Positions 7,302-15,087 of a stretch of DNA of 18,692 bases are shown here, one piece after another. Made by a program: the position numbers and the translations under genes. Positions within the stretch are counted from its first letter, which is position 1; each line of letters opens with the position of its first letter. The notes beneath the pieces were generated by a model. The model had not been told where the DNA came from. It did no database searches and saw nothing but the letters and a program-made list of their open reading frames with translations. Origin of the DNA: Balneolales bacterium (GTDB lineage Bacteria; Bacteroidota; Rhodothermia; Balneolales; Natronogracilivirgulaceae); NCBI GenBank assembly GCA_007127695.1, contig SKYW01000233.1, forward strand, positions 1 to 18,692, given 5' to 3'.

Positions 7302-8320
7302 TTGATTTGCGCAGTGACACGGTTACCTGTCCCACCGATGGCATGTGGAATGCCATGCACAAAGCCGCTGTCGGTGATGATGTATTCGGGGAAGATCTCG
7401 GACTCATTGCACTGGAAGAGAAGGTGGCGGATCTTTTCGGCATGGAAAAAGGGGTGTTTGTACCCAGCGGGACGATGGGCAACCAGATCGGTCTGAAAGT
7501 GCATACGCAGCCGGCTGACGAGGTCATCATTGATGAAAACGCCCATATCTTTCACTCGGAGGGTGCTGCAGCCGGACTCATTTCCGGGATTCAGCTGCGA
7601 CCCCTTTCCGGGGACCGCGGCGTTCTGAACACCACGCTGGTCCGGTCGGCCATCCGCAACCGCAATGACTGGGATCCGCGTACCCGTGTTGTCGCACTGG
7701 AAAATTCTTCCAACAAAGGGGGCGGCACTTGCTATCCCATTCACGTGATGCGGGAATTGTATCAGCTTACCAGGGAACGGGAGCTTGCATTGCATCTGGA
7801 TGGTGCACGGATCTGGAATGCGGCCGTGGCCACCGGGACAGAGCTTCGGGAATATGGAGCGGTATGTGATACCATTTCTGTATGTTTCAGCAAGGGGCTG
7901 GGTGCACCGGTTGGATCCATGCTGCTTGGCAAAGAAAAAGTGATTAAAAAGGCCCGGCGTTTTCGCAAGATCCTTGGAGGTGGAATGAGGCAGGCGGGTA
8001 TGCTTGCAGCAGCAGCATCCTATGCCCTTGATCACCATTTTGAGAAACTGGAAGAAGATCACAGAAAGGCGAAAAAACTGGCGGAAGCTGTGGCCGGTTC
8101 TACATGCTTCCATATCGATCCCGACCATGTTGAAACCAATATTGTACTCTTCAGGGTGACCAGGGGCACCGTCGACGAGGCACTTGCCTGGTTTGAAAGT
8201 CAGGATGTTGCCATGATACCATTTGGCGGCGACACCATTCGGGCCACTTTCCATTTTCAGATAAGTGATCAGGAGCTCGAAACAGCACTCAGGGCTGTGG
8301 ACAGTTATAAAGGGGAATAG
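7298..8320 (+). CDS. ltaE: Low-specificity L-threonine aldolase
   Basis: A 340-residue PLP enzyme of fold type I that should cleave L-threonine or L-allo-threonine to glycine and acetaldehyde. The N-terminus IDLRSDTVT (2-10), then VGDDVFGED (25-33) and PSGTMGNQ (56-63), are diagnostic of the family. ALHLDGARIWNA (164-175) includes Asp168, which holds the cofactor ring nitrogen, and Arg171. SVCFSKGLGAPVGS (194-207) places the Schiff-base lysine at Lys199, and HSEGAAAG (86-93) follows the His83 region that stacks on PLP. Length is typical. A GAGG-like ribosome site lies just before the ATG, which overlaps the lysA stop. Whether it serves glycine supply or threonine breakdown cannot be read. No glycine-cleavage genes are nearby. 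Confidence 0.9.
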   Translation: MIDLRSDTVTCPTDGMWNAMHKAAVGDDVFGEDLGLIALEEKVADLFGMEKGVFVPSGTMGNQIGLKVHTQPADEVIIDENAHIFHSEGAAAGLISGIQLRPLSGDRGVLNTTLVRSAIRNRNDWDPRTRVVALENSSNKGGGTCYPIHVMRELYQLTRERELALHLDGARIWNAAVATGTELREYGAVCDTISVCFSKGLGAPVGSMLLGKEKVIKKARRFRKILGGGMRQAGMLAAAASYALDHHFEKLEEDHRKAKKLAEAVAGSTCFHIDPDHVETNIVLFRVTRGTVDEALAWFESQDVAMIPFGGDTIRATFHFQISDQELETALRAVDSYKGE

Positions 8321-8331
8321 CCCGGCAACCA

Positions 8332-9564
8332 GTGAACCTTCTTCAATTTGCAATACGCTATAAACGACTGATCCTTTTCGGATTTGCACTGACCTTTTTT
8401 TCGAGTTTCGGCCAGACCTTTCTGGTATCGGTTTTTGTGCCTGGTTTTCTGGAATCGTTTGGCATCTCAAACGCCTACTTCGGCTCCTTGTACTCCGCAG
8501 CAACGCTCGGCAGTGCTTTTGTACTGGCATGGGCAGGCGCCATGATCGACAAGGTCTCCTTGAAAAGATACGCGCTGATAATCACTGCGGGATACGTTGT
8601 TGCCATATGGATCATTGCTTCGTCGCAATGGATATGGATGCTTTTCATCGGACTGCTTGGCCTCAGATTGTTTGGTCAGGGCCTGTGCGGACATACAGCA
8701 CACACGACCATGGGACGGTATTTTTTTACCACCCGGGGACGGGCCCTGAGTCTGACCAATCTCGGTTTCTCTTTTGGAGAGGCGGTGCTGCCTATAACCA
8801 TAACCGCACTGATAGGTGCTGTCGGATGGCGGATGGGCTGGACTTACATCAGTTTCTTTGTACTGCTGCTGCTGCCGGCAATCATTGTGTATACTCTCGG
8901 ACGTGACCCCCGGGAGCATGCCGAAAACGGGACGCAAACAGACAGCGGCAATGCCGATCGGGACGCAACAGGGCATCAGTGGCGGCGAAGGCTTGTGCTT
9001 AGGGATCCACGCTTTTACCTCCTTCTTCCCGGTGCCGTGGCCGCGCCGTTTCTCCTGACCGGTTTTTTCCTGTACCAGATGCAGCTTGCGGATTTCAAGG
9101 GCTGGAATATGGAAACCATGGCGACGGCTTTTATCGCTTTTGCAGTATCCAAATCGGCCTCATCCCTGCTTACCGGCTCTCTGATAGATCGCTTCACAGC
9201 CTGCCGGCTTTTTCCTTTCTTTCTGGTTCCGATGCTTGCAGGATTTGGCTCGTTGCTGGTATCAACGGAACCCGTCATGGTCTATATGTACATGTTTCTG
9301 GCAGGAGTATCCATGGGAGCGGCTTTCACTATCAATACCGCCCTGTACGTGGAGTTGTACGGTACGGCCAATCTCGGTACCATCCGAAGCATGATGGCCA
9401 TGTTCATGGTGATCAGCACGGCCATAAGCCCGATCCTTTTCGGGCTTCTTCTTGATGCCGGACATTCTTTCGCACTGATCATCAAAGGTGCCATGGCATT
9501 CGTGATATTATCCGTTTTCCTTGGTATTTTTATATACCGGGCAGCCGAAGAAAACAACCATTAA
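8332..9564 (+). CDS. Major facilitator superfamily transporter
   Basis: A 410-residue inner-membrane carrier with about 12 hydrophobic segments in two halves, split by a polar loop (about 191-225). Motif A of the superfamily is visible after helix 2 as GAMIDKVSLKR (69-79) and in degenerate form in the second half as GSLIDRF (282-288), which supports the six-plus-six duplication. Substrate is unknown. The pattern is closest in feel to MCT or oxalate:formate-type carriers of small organic anions, but this is a weak inference. It follows threonine aldolase by 11 bases and starts with GTG; a purine-rich AAGGGGAA sits inside the end of ltaE as a possible, rather distant, ribosome site. Being in the lysA-ltaE run, it may carry an amino acid or related metabolite. 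Confidence 0.85.
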   Translation: MNLLQFAIRYKRLILFGFALTFFSSFGQTFLVSVFVPGFLESFGISNAYFGSLYSAATLGSAFVLAWAGAMIDKVSLKRYALIITAGYVVAIWIIASSQWIWMLFIGLLGLRLFGQGLCGHTAHTTMGRYFFTTRGRALSLTNLGFSFGEAVLPITITALIGAVGWRMGWTYISFFVLLLLPAIIVYTLGRDPREHAENGTQTDSGNADRDATGHQWRRRLVLRDPRFYLLLPGAVAAPFLLTGFFLYQMQLADFKGWNMETMATAFIAFAVSKSASSLLTGSLIDRFTACRLFPFFLVPMLAGFGSLLVSTEPVMVYMYMFLAGVSMGAAFTINTALYVELYGTANLGTIRSMMAMFMVISTAISPILFGLLLDAGHSFALIIKGAMAFVILSVFLGIFIYRAAEENNH

Positions 9565-9573
9565 CCCATTCAT

Positions 9574-10179
9574 ATGAGTAAGCAAGAACTGATACTTTCC
9601 GGCAAGGCTTCTTTTTATCTGGAAGTGCCATATCGTCTTTACCGTACCGCAAACAACGGTAAACAACCGCTATATGTCTACCTGCATGAAACCGGCAGGA
9701 ACCTGGCCGATCTGGAAAAAACAATTGCACCGCTGATGGTCCTCCAAGGTCACCATTTGCTGATTCAGGCACCCTATCCCGATGTGTTGCCGGAAGGTGA
9801 GGACCGTACTTACTACTGGATCCCGAATCATAAAGACGAACAGACCATTACAGCTGCCCGGGAATACGTATCTGAATTTCTTCAGGATGTTATCGATGGA
9901 CTGCTTCCTCACATTGAGGCGAGCAGGCTGGTGCTCTTGGGATGGGAAGGATCCCGAAACCAGGTTTCCTATTTTTGCGCCACCAGGCCTCACTACATAA
10001 ATGAGATGATTCTGTTCGGTGGCTCGGTGAACAGATCATGGATGGACCAGGACAGTTCACGATACAAGCACCTCAGGATGCTTGGACTTTCGGGAAAAGA
10101 TGCCGAAATTTCCGAAGAGACGGCCAGAACGATCCAACGATGGATTCAGGGGGATTCCAATTCAGCGGATCAGGGATAA
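9574..10179 (+). CDS. Phospholipase/carboxylesterase-like alpha/beta hydrolase with degenerate active site
   Basis: A 201-residue cytosolic-looking protein related to the small carboxylesterase/phospholipase group of the alpha/beta hydrolase fold. YVYLHETGRNLADLE (34-48) matches the oxyanion-hole strand usually written LLHGxGxNxxDL. LVLLGWEGSRNQ (119-130) aligns with LGFSQGG, the nucleophile elbow, but the serine position is Glu125. Near the end, GKDAEISEETARTIQRWI (174-191) resembles the family's GHEISPEE stretch with the His replaced. The section between, which normally contains a further strand and the Asp, appears shortened. So the Ser-Asp-His triad is not intact, and the protein is probably inactive as an esterase or has changed role. 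It follows the MFS gene by 9 bases and is the last gene of the lysA run. No signal peptide is seen. Confidence 0.65.
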   Translation: MSKQELILSGKASFYLEVPYRLYRTANNGKQPLYVYLHETGRNLADLEKTIAPLMVLQGHHLLIQAPYPDVLPEGEDRTYYWIPNHKDEQTITAAREYVSEFLQDVIDGLLPHIEASRLVLLGWEGSRNQVSYFCATRPHYINEMILFGGSVNRSWMDQDSSRYKHLRMLGLSGKDAEISEETARTIQRWIQGDSNSADQG

Positions 10180-10226
10180 CGGTCACGGATTCTCACAGAT
10201 TACAACCTCATGATTTGCAAATTGAA

Positions 10227-10254
10227 ATTCCGGCGACCCTTGGAGGTCCGGAAT
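10227..10254 (+). terminator. Hairpin after the lysA-to-hydrolase run
   Basis: ATTCCG (10227-10232) pairs with CGGAAT (10249-10254). After a two-base bulge, GACC (10235-10238) pairs with GGTC (10245-10248), leaving a 6-base loop. It lies 47 bases after the hydrolase stop, where a transcript end would be expected, but no T tract follows. It may instead be an RNA 3'-end stabiliser. Confidence 0.35.
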
Positions 10255-10338
10255 AGCTCAGGCACAGGCGCTTTTTCGAAACAACAGTAAAAATTTGTTA
10301 TTTAATGTGGATTTTTCTGTATTTTTGGACTTGAATTG

Positions 10339-10344
10339 TATAAT
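10339..10344 (+). promoter_or_regulatory. Possible -10 element for the response regulator gene
   Basis: TATAAT is a perfect match to the standard -10 hexamer, in an AT-rich stretch about 90 bases before the response regulator ATG. No good -35 lies 16-18 bases upstream, so the call is weak. If real, the transcript would begin near 10351 and its leader would contain the hairpin at 10367-10402. Confidence 0.3.
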
Positions 10345-10366
10345 AGTTGGGAAGTTTCTCTTACAT

Positions 10367-10402
10367 AAAAATGCCAGTCTCCCGTCGGCCTATGGCATTT
10401 TT
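10367..10402 (+). terminator. Strong terminator-shaped hairpin in the response regulator leader
   Basis: AAAAATGCCA (10367-10376) and TGGCATTTTT (10393-10402) form a perfect 10-base stem with a 16-base loop. An A tract leads in and a T tract leads out, which is the layout of an intrinsic terminator working in either direction. It ends 29 bases before the response regulator ATG. It could finally stop transcription of the lysA run, or act as an attenuator if the promoter lies upstream at about 10339. Confidence 0.6.
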
Positions 10403-10431
10403 CACATTGGATAAGTACATCACGAGCTTCT

Positions 10432-11127
10432 ATGAAAATACTTGTTATCGAAGACGACAGGATTGTTCGTACCCTTGTTAAACATGTATTGGAAAACGAG
10501 GGCCACGAGATAACAGTCGCTGACAGAGCGGATACCGGAGAGAGGATGGCGCTGGAAGATGACTTCGAAATCATTATCCTCGATCTTGGTTTGCCCGACA
10601 AAAGTGGCTTGGAGGTGTGCAAGACACTGCGCGAAAATAGTATAACGACTCCAATTCTCATTCTATCAGCGTATCAGAACACGGACACCAAGATTGCCGG
10701 TCTCAATACGGGTGCCGATGACTACCTCACCAAGCCATTCGACAACAAAGAGTTGCTTGCCCGTATAAACGCCATCATCCGGCGTGTCAGAAAAGGAGAA
10801 GAGACCAACAATACCTATGAGTGCGGTGAGCTTAAAATTGACCTGGTGAACCGGGAATTCTTCGTCAAGGACACCAAGGTGCTGCTGACCAATAATGAGT
10901 TCAACCTGATGGCCTATTTCATGAAAAATCCTGATCGGATCCTCTACAAGGATGAACTCACGAACAACGTATGGGATATAAACTTTGATACAAATACCAA
11001 TTTCCTCAACGTATACATCAGCTATATCAGGAAGAAAATCGAGGAACTGACGCCTGTCAATTACATCCAGACGGTTCGCAAAAAGGGGTTCAAGCTGAAC
11101 AGCAAGCCGGTCCGCGAATTCGAATAG
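10432..11127 (+). CDS. OmpR/PhoB-family response regulator
   Basis: A 231-residue two-component DNA-binding regulator. The receiver domain (1-118) has the acidic pocket Glu7-Asp8-Asp9, the phosphate-accepting Asp51 in ILDLGLPDKSG, the switch Ser79 in LILSA and Lys101 in LTKPF, so it should be phosphorylatable. The winged-helix output domain (about 128-225) shows the usual LTNNEFNLMAYFMKNPDRIL (152-171), the recognition-helix stretch NFLNVYISYIRKKIE (190-204) and the wing motif YIQTVRKKGFKL (211-222). No histidine kinase lies in the window, so it is an orphan here and its signal and targets are unknown. The ATG is preceded by a leader with a strong hairpin. The trmH gene begins 16 bases after its stop and is probably co-transcribed. 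Confidence 0.92.
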   Translation: MKILVIEDDRIVRTLVKHVLENEGHEITVADRADTGERMALEDDFEIIILDLGLPDKSGLEVCKTLRENSITTPILILSAYQNTDTKIAGLNTGADDYLTKPFDNKELLARINAIIRRVRKGEETNNTYECGELKIDLVNREFFVKDTKVLLTNNEFNLMAYFMKNPDRILYKDELTNNVWDINFDTNTNFLNVYISYIRKKIEELTPVNYIQTVRKKGFKLNSKPVREFE

Positions 11128-11143
11128 GATTGCCATAATCGAA

Positions 11144-11863
11144 ATGACCGGTACATCGCAAAGCAGAATCAGCAAGCAGCAGACCGCTTTTTTTGAACAG
11201 TATGTCAGCGAGCACAAAAAAAAGCTGTTTCAATATACCCTCAATAACCGAACGCGCTTTTTTACCGTCGTACTGGAGGATATCTATCAATCCCAAAATG
11301 CCTCTGCCGTACTCAGAAGCTGTGATGCCTTTGGCATACAGGATGTCCACGTCATAGAAAATCGCAATGTCTTTGATGTGGACAAGGGTGTTACCATCGG
11401 CTCTGAAAAATGGCTGAATGTCCACCGCTACAGAGACGGGCAAGTCAACAATACGGAGGTTGCCTACAGAAAGCTCAGGGAAAGGGGGTATCGCATTGTA
11501 GCTACGACTCCCCACAAAAAACAGGTTGAACTGCCTGATTTTGTTCCGGACCAGCCCGCAGCCCTGGTCTTCGGTACCGAAAAACTCGGGCTCACCTCCT
11601 ATGCAATAGAGCAGGCAGATGAGTGGCTGCATATCCCCATGCATGGTTTCAGTGAGAGTTTCAATATATCCGTGAGCGTGGCACTGTGCCTGTACCATCT
11701 GCGAAGGTATCTTGAGGAGCAAAAATACGACTGGAACCTGACTCAGGAAGAAAAGGAAGCGCTCTACTTGCACTGGCTGCGCCAATCGGTTCACCGATTG
11801 CCTGCGTTGGACCGGAAATTCAAAGAGCTTCTGGAGAATTCATCCCTGCCATCTCCAGACTGA
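11144..11863 (+). CDS. trmH: tRNA (guanosine-2'-O)-methyltransferase, SpoU/TrmH family
   Basis: A 239-residue SPOUT methyltransferase, predicted to methylate the ribose of a tRNA guanosine (Gm18 for true TrmH) using S-adenosylmethionine. All three SpoU motifs are present: motif 1 QNASAVLRSCDAFG (51-64, with Asn52 and Arg58), motif 2 LVFGTEKLGLT (141-151) and motif 3 IPMHGFSESFNISVSVAL (164-181), which form the knot that binds the cofactor. The N-terminal helical stretch and the C-terminal extension (about 186-235) fit TrmH better than TrmL or the rRNA enzyme RlmB, but exact target choice within the family is not certain. There is no Shine-Dalgarno sequence. The last 44 bases overlap the end of tex on the opposite strand. 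Confidence 0.85.
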   Translation: MTGTSQSRISKQQTAFFEQYVSEHKKKLFQYTLNNRTRFFTVVLEDIYQSQNASAVLRSCDAFGIQDVHVIENRNVFDVDKGVTIGSEKWLNVHRYRDGQVNNTEVAYRKLRERGYRIVATTPHKKQVELPDFVPDQPAALVFGTEKLGLTSYAIEQADEWLHIPMHGFSESFNISVSVALCLYHLRRYLEEQKYDWNLTQEEKEALYLHWLRQSVHRLPALDRKFKELLENSSLPSPD

Positions 11864-14015
11864 TACGCCCGCGCTGCTCATCGACGGAAGCGATCCGCAC
11901 TTTGATGATATCACCCACAGATACCACATCATGTGGATTTGTGACACGCTTGCTGCTCATTTTTGAGATGTGAAGAAGTCCGTCCTGCTTGACGCCGATA
12001 TCCACGAAAGCCCCGAAGTCAACCACATTGCGCACGGTCCCTTCCAGTTCCAGGCCTTCCCTCAGGTCGCTCATGGAAAGGATTTCCTGCCGGAGCAGCG
12101 GTTTGGGAAGGGATTCCCTTGGATCTCGTCCCGGTTTTTGGAGCTGCTCCATGATCAGTTCCAGAGTAGGTGTTCCGACACCCAGTTTCCCGGCGGTCTC
12201 ATCTGTTTTAAGATTCCGGAATTTGAGGGGGAACAGGGTGACCGATTCCGGGATATCCGCGGGCTGCACTCCGATCGAATCACAGAGTCTGAGCGCTGCG
12301 TCATAGCTTTCCGGGTGGATGGCGGTGTTGTCCAACGGGTTGGCTGACTCCGGAATACGAAGGAACCCCGCTGCCTGCTGAAAACGGAACGCCCCCAGAC
12401 CGGATACCTTCAAAAGCTCCTGGCGGTCGCGGAAAACACCGTTTTCATTGCGGTAGGAAACGATCTTTTCAGCGATAGTGCGGCTGAGACCGGAGACATA
12501 GGCCAAAAGCGACGAACTGGCTGAGTTCAGGTTTACACCGACACTGTTCACGCAGCTTTCAACCACATCATCCAGTTTTCGTGAAAGGTTTGCCTGGTTG
12601 ACATCGTGCTGATACAGGCCTACTCCAATGGATTTGGGATCGATCTTGACCAGCTCGGCCAGTGGATCCTGTACGCGACGGGCAATGGAAATGTTTCCTC
12701 TCATGGCAGCCTCCAGGTCAGGAAACTCCTGCTTTGCGAGAGGAGATGCCGAATAGACCGAAGCACCGGCCTCATTCACAATGAGATAGTGCAGGTCCTC
12801 ACCTTTATTCCTGTTTTGCCTCTCCGAAATCAGCTCCGCAACTACCAGTTCGGTCTCCCGGCTTCCGGTTCCGTTCCCGATTGCAATGAGAGTAACGCCG
12901 TGAGCATCAATGAGTCGATCCATGGTCTGGATGGACTCCCGCACTTTCTTCAAGGGAGGAGTAGGGTAAATCGTGGTCCCTTCCAGATATTTACCGGTAC
13001 CATCCACAACAGCAACCTTGCAGCCGGTACGGTAGCCAGGATCAATCCCCATCACCGAGCGGGCAGACAGTGGCGGTTGAAGCAACAGGTTTCTCAGGTT
13101 TTCCGCGAAGGTGTGGATGGCATGCCCGTCGGCTTTTTCTGTCAACTCCTTCCGGGCCTCCCTTTCGAGTGCAGGAAACAGAAGCCGCTTGAAACTGTCC
13201 CGAACAGCCAGTGAAAGATGGCTGGAAAAAATTGATTTGCTATTTGTTATAATAAAGCGCCCCATACCTTCAAGGGCTTTATTCTCTAAAATTTCGAGCT
13301 TGGCGGAAAGAATGCCGTCCCGTTCACCCCGGTTTATGGCAAGAATCTGATGCGGCTTGAGATAGCTGATTTTACAGCTGAAATCGTAGTACTCACGGTA
13401 GGTTTCGCGATCGTCCTGTTCAGACCCCCTGGAGGTCTGGAGTACACCATGCCGCTGGATCTGCTTGCGCAGTGCGTTGCGCAAGTCGACCTCCTCATTG
13501 ATCCATTCCGCGCAAATGTCACGTGCACCCTGGAGCGCATCCTCTACATCAGATACACCTGCTTCGGGATTGACGAAGGTCGCGGCTATCGATTCGGGAC
13601 TTCCATTTGTCACTTCCTCTTCCCAAATCTGTTCCGCCAGTGGTTCCAGCCCTTTTTCCCGGGCAATGCTTGCCCTTGTTTTGCGCTTCGGTTTGTAGGG
13701 CAGATAGATGTCCTCAAGGTCTTTCAGCAACGAGCAGGCACGGATCTGTTCCTCCAGTTCATCCGTCAGCATCCCCTGTTCGCGAATGGACGCCAGAACC
13801 GTCTCCTTGCGCTCGGCAAGCAGCCTGAGATACTCGAGTCGATCACGAATCTCACGCAGGGCTTCCTCATCGAGTCCGCCAGTACGCTCCTGGCGGTAGC
13901 GTGCCATGAATGGGATCGTTGCACCATCCTCAAGCATGGAGGTTACCGCAGAGACATGTCCAGCAGGAAGTGACAGCTCTCTGGCGATTTGAGAAATTAT
14001 TCCGTCTGATGACAT
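11820..14015 (-). CDS. tex: Tex-family RNA-binding transcription accessory protein
   Basis: A 731-residue protein of the widespread Tex family, a nucleic-acid-binding factor linked to transcription and RNA handling. The N-terminal helical Tex region spans about 1-190. The YqgF/RNase H-like domain begins at MGIDPGYRTGCKVAVVD (322-338) and runs to about 450. Paired helix-hairpin-helix motifs follow (about 495-555), including LAYVSGLSRTIAEKIVSYR. The C-terminal S1 RNA-binding domain (about 655-722) has VRNVVDFGAFVDIGVKQDGL and the closing GRISLEM. It is slightly shorter than many homologues because the tail after S1 is only about nine residues. The ATG at 14015 is preceded by an A-rich stretch without a clear ribosome site. 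It converges on trmH with overlapping ends and diverges from the HisN-like gene. Confidence 0.93.
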   Translation of the reverse strand: MSSDGIISQIARELSLPAGHVSAVTSMLEDGATIPFMARYRQERTGGLDEEALREIRDRLEYLRLLAERKETVLASIREQGMLTDELEEQIRACSLLKDLEDIYLPYKPKRKTRASIAREKGLEPLAEQIWEEEVTNGSPESIAATFVNPEAGVSDVEDALQGARDICAEWINEEVDLRNALRKQIQRHGVLQTSRGSEQDDRETYREYYDFSCKISYLKPHQILAINRGERDGILSAKLEILENKALEGMGRFIITNSKSIFSSHLSLAVRDSFKRLLFPALEREARKELTEKADGHAIHTFAENLRNLLLQPPLSARSVMGIDPGYRTGCKVAVVDGTGKYLEGTTIYPTPPLKKVRESIQTMDRLIDAHGVTLIAIGNGTGSRETELVVAELISERQNRNKGEDLHYLIVNEAGASVYSASPLAKQEFPDLEAAMRGNISIARRVQDPLAELVKIDPKSIGVGLYQHDVNQANLSRKLDDVVESCVNSVGVNLNSASSSLLAYVSGLSRTIAEKIVSYRNENGVFRDRQELLKVSGLGAFRFQQAAGFLRIPESANPLDNTAIHPESYDAALRLCDSIGVQPADIPESVTLFPLKFRNLKTDETAGKLGVGTPTLELIMEQLQKPGRDPRESLPKPLLRQEILSMSDLREGLELEGTVRNVVDFGAFVDIGVKQDGLLHISKMSSKRVTNPHDVVSVGDIIKVRIASVDEQRGRISLEMAGMNSPEAL

Positions 14016-14274
14016 CTTTTTGTTATTTTACTTTTTTGTGTCAAAAGTGATTGCGGACTGTTGTTTTCTAAACCAAACCGGCATCCTGCACGTTACTGGC
14101 AAGAAGTATGGTCTGCGCTGTTTTTTTTCAATATTAGATGCACATGATGCACGCATGCAAGTAACAAATTACGCACACTTCCCACACGCAACAGATTTCA
14201 GTACACTATTCGCTGACGACCGGCTGGCGACAGCAGGCAGGTGACAAATATATCAGCCGTAACATCTATTTACA
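14016..14274. promoter_or_regulatory. Divergent spacer between tex and the hisN-like gene
   Basis: 259 bases without a convincing gene; a 74-codon frame at 14020-14244 has no family likeness and poor composition. It should hold promoters for both directions. Visible details are TTGACA on the minus strand at 14044-14039 (a -35 match, but too close to the tex start for a normal promoter), a T8 run at 14121-14128, and two direct GATGCAC copies at 14137-14143 and 14146-14152, nine bases apart, which could be a small operator. Confidence 0.35.
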
Positions 14275-15054
14275 ATGGAACAAAACAGAAAAGAGGAACT
14301 ATTGCAATTTGCAATTTACCTGGCGCGCACAGCCGGTAAAAAAACGCTCGCCCATTTCAGAGAAAAAATTGATGTTGAACGCAAGGGTGATGATTCCCCT
14401 GTGACCATAGCCGATCGGGAAGCAGAGAAATGGATGCGGGAACGAATCGTCGAAAAATACCCGGATCACGGTATTGTCGGAGAAGAATTCGGAACGGAAA
14501 AGGAAGAATCTTCCATCCGATGGATTCTGGATCCCGTAGATGGCACGCTGTCGTTCATTCACGGAATCCCGCTCTATACCACGCTTATTGGTGTTACCGT
14601 CGATGGTGAACCTGAAATCGGGGTTATCTATGCCCCGGCAACGGACGAACTGTGCGAAGCCGCCATTGGCCTGGGCGCCCGCTACAATGGCAAAGACTGT
14701 CGCGTATCCGACACCGCCCTCATGCGCAAGGCCACTCTCCTCAGCACGGACATCACGACCATTATCAGTGAGGGATTGGAAGATCCATTCCGGGTTTTGC
14801 TTGATGAATGCCGATTGCATCGCACCTGGGGTGATGCGTACGGTCACATGATGGTTGCTACCGGAAGAGCCGATATTATGTTTGATCCGTTGCTGAACAT
14901 CTGGGACGCCGCTCCGCTGCTGCCGATCATGCAGGAATCCGGCGGTGTTTTTCTTGATTTTTCCGGACATGCGGTTATTGACAGCGGACACGGTTTCTCC
15001 GCCAATGAGAAGCTGGCGCCCGTCGTATTGTCCGCCGTGGAATCCACTCGCTGA
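14275..15054 (+). CDS. hisN: Inositol-monophosphatase-family phosphatase, likely histidinol-phosphatase (HisN type)
   Basis: A 259-residue metal-dependent phosphatase of the inositol monophosphatase superfamily. All metal-binding motifs are intact: GEEFG (69-73), ILDPVDGTLSF (84-94, Asp86 and Asp89) and WDAAPL (210-215, Asp211). The stretch GDAYGHMMVATGRADIMFDP (186-205) and the DGTxSFxxGxP pattern resemble the HisN group, which removes phosphate from histidinol phosphate in histidine synthesis. Plain inositol monophosphatase or the sulfur-pathway CysQ are the alternatives, and no other his genes are nearby to settle it. The ATG has no Shine-Dalgarno sequence. The M1-like gene follows after 33 bases on the same strand. 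Confidence 0.72.
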   Translation: MEQNRKEELLQFAIYLARTAGKKTLAHFREKIDVERKGDDSPVTIADREAEKWMRERIVEKYPDHGIVGEEFGTEKEESSIRWILDPVDGTLSFIHGIPLYTTLIGVTVDGEPEIGVIYAPATDELCEAAIGLGARYNGKDCRVSDTALMRKATLLSTDITTIISEGLEDPFRVLLDECRLHRTWGDAYGHMMVATGRADIMFDPLLNIWDAAPLLPIMQESGGVFLDFSGHAVIDSGHGFSANEKLAPVVLSAVESTR

Positions 15055-15087
15055 TCATTGACAATCCTATCCTATCCAAACAAACAC

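Noticed and set aside
7202..8530. A 442-codon minus-strand open frame opposite threonine aldolase
   Set aside because: It lies almost wholly antisense to a gene with complete threonine aldolase motifs, has no family likeness, and is the kind of shadow frame that GC-rich codon use creates.
13418..13440. Inverted repeat inside tex as a possible inserted element
   Set aside because: The encoded residues align with the normal Tex family sequence without an insertion, so the hairpin is probably incidental.
12606..13973. Two plus-strand frames of about 200 codons opposite tex
   Set aside because: Shadows of the YqgF and N-terminal regions of Tex, with no family likeness.
14020..14244. A 74-codon frame in the tex/hisN spacer
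   Set aside because: No family likeness, no ribosome site, and it fills a region expected to hold two promoters.
14299..14991. A 230-codon minus-strand frame opposite the HisN-like gene
   Set aside because: Antisense to a protein with all inositol-monophosphatase motifs intact; the predicted product looks random.
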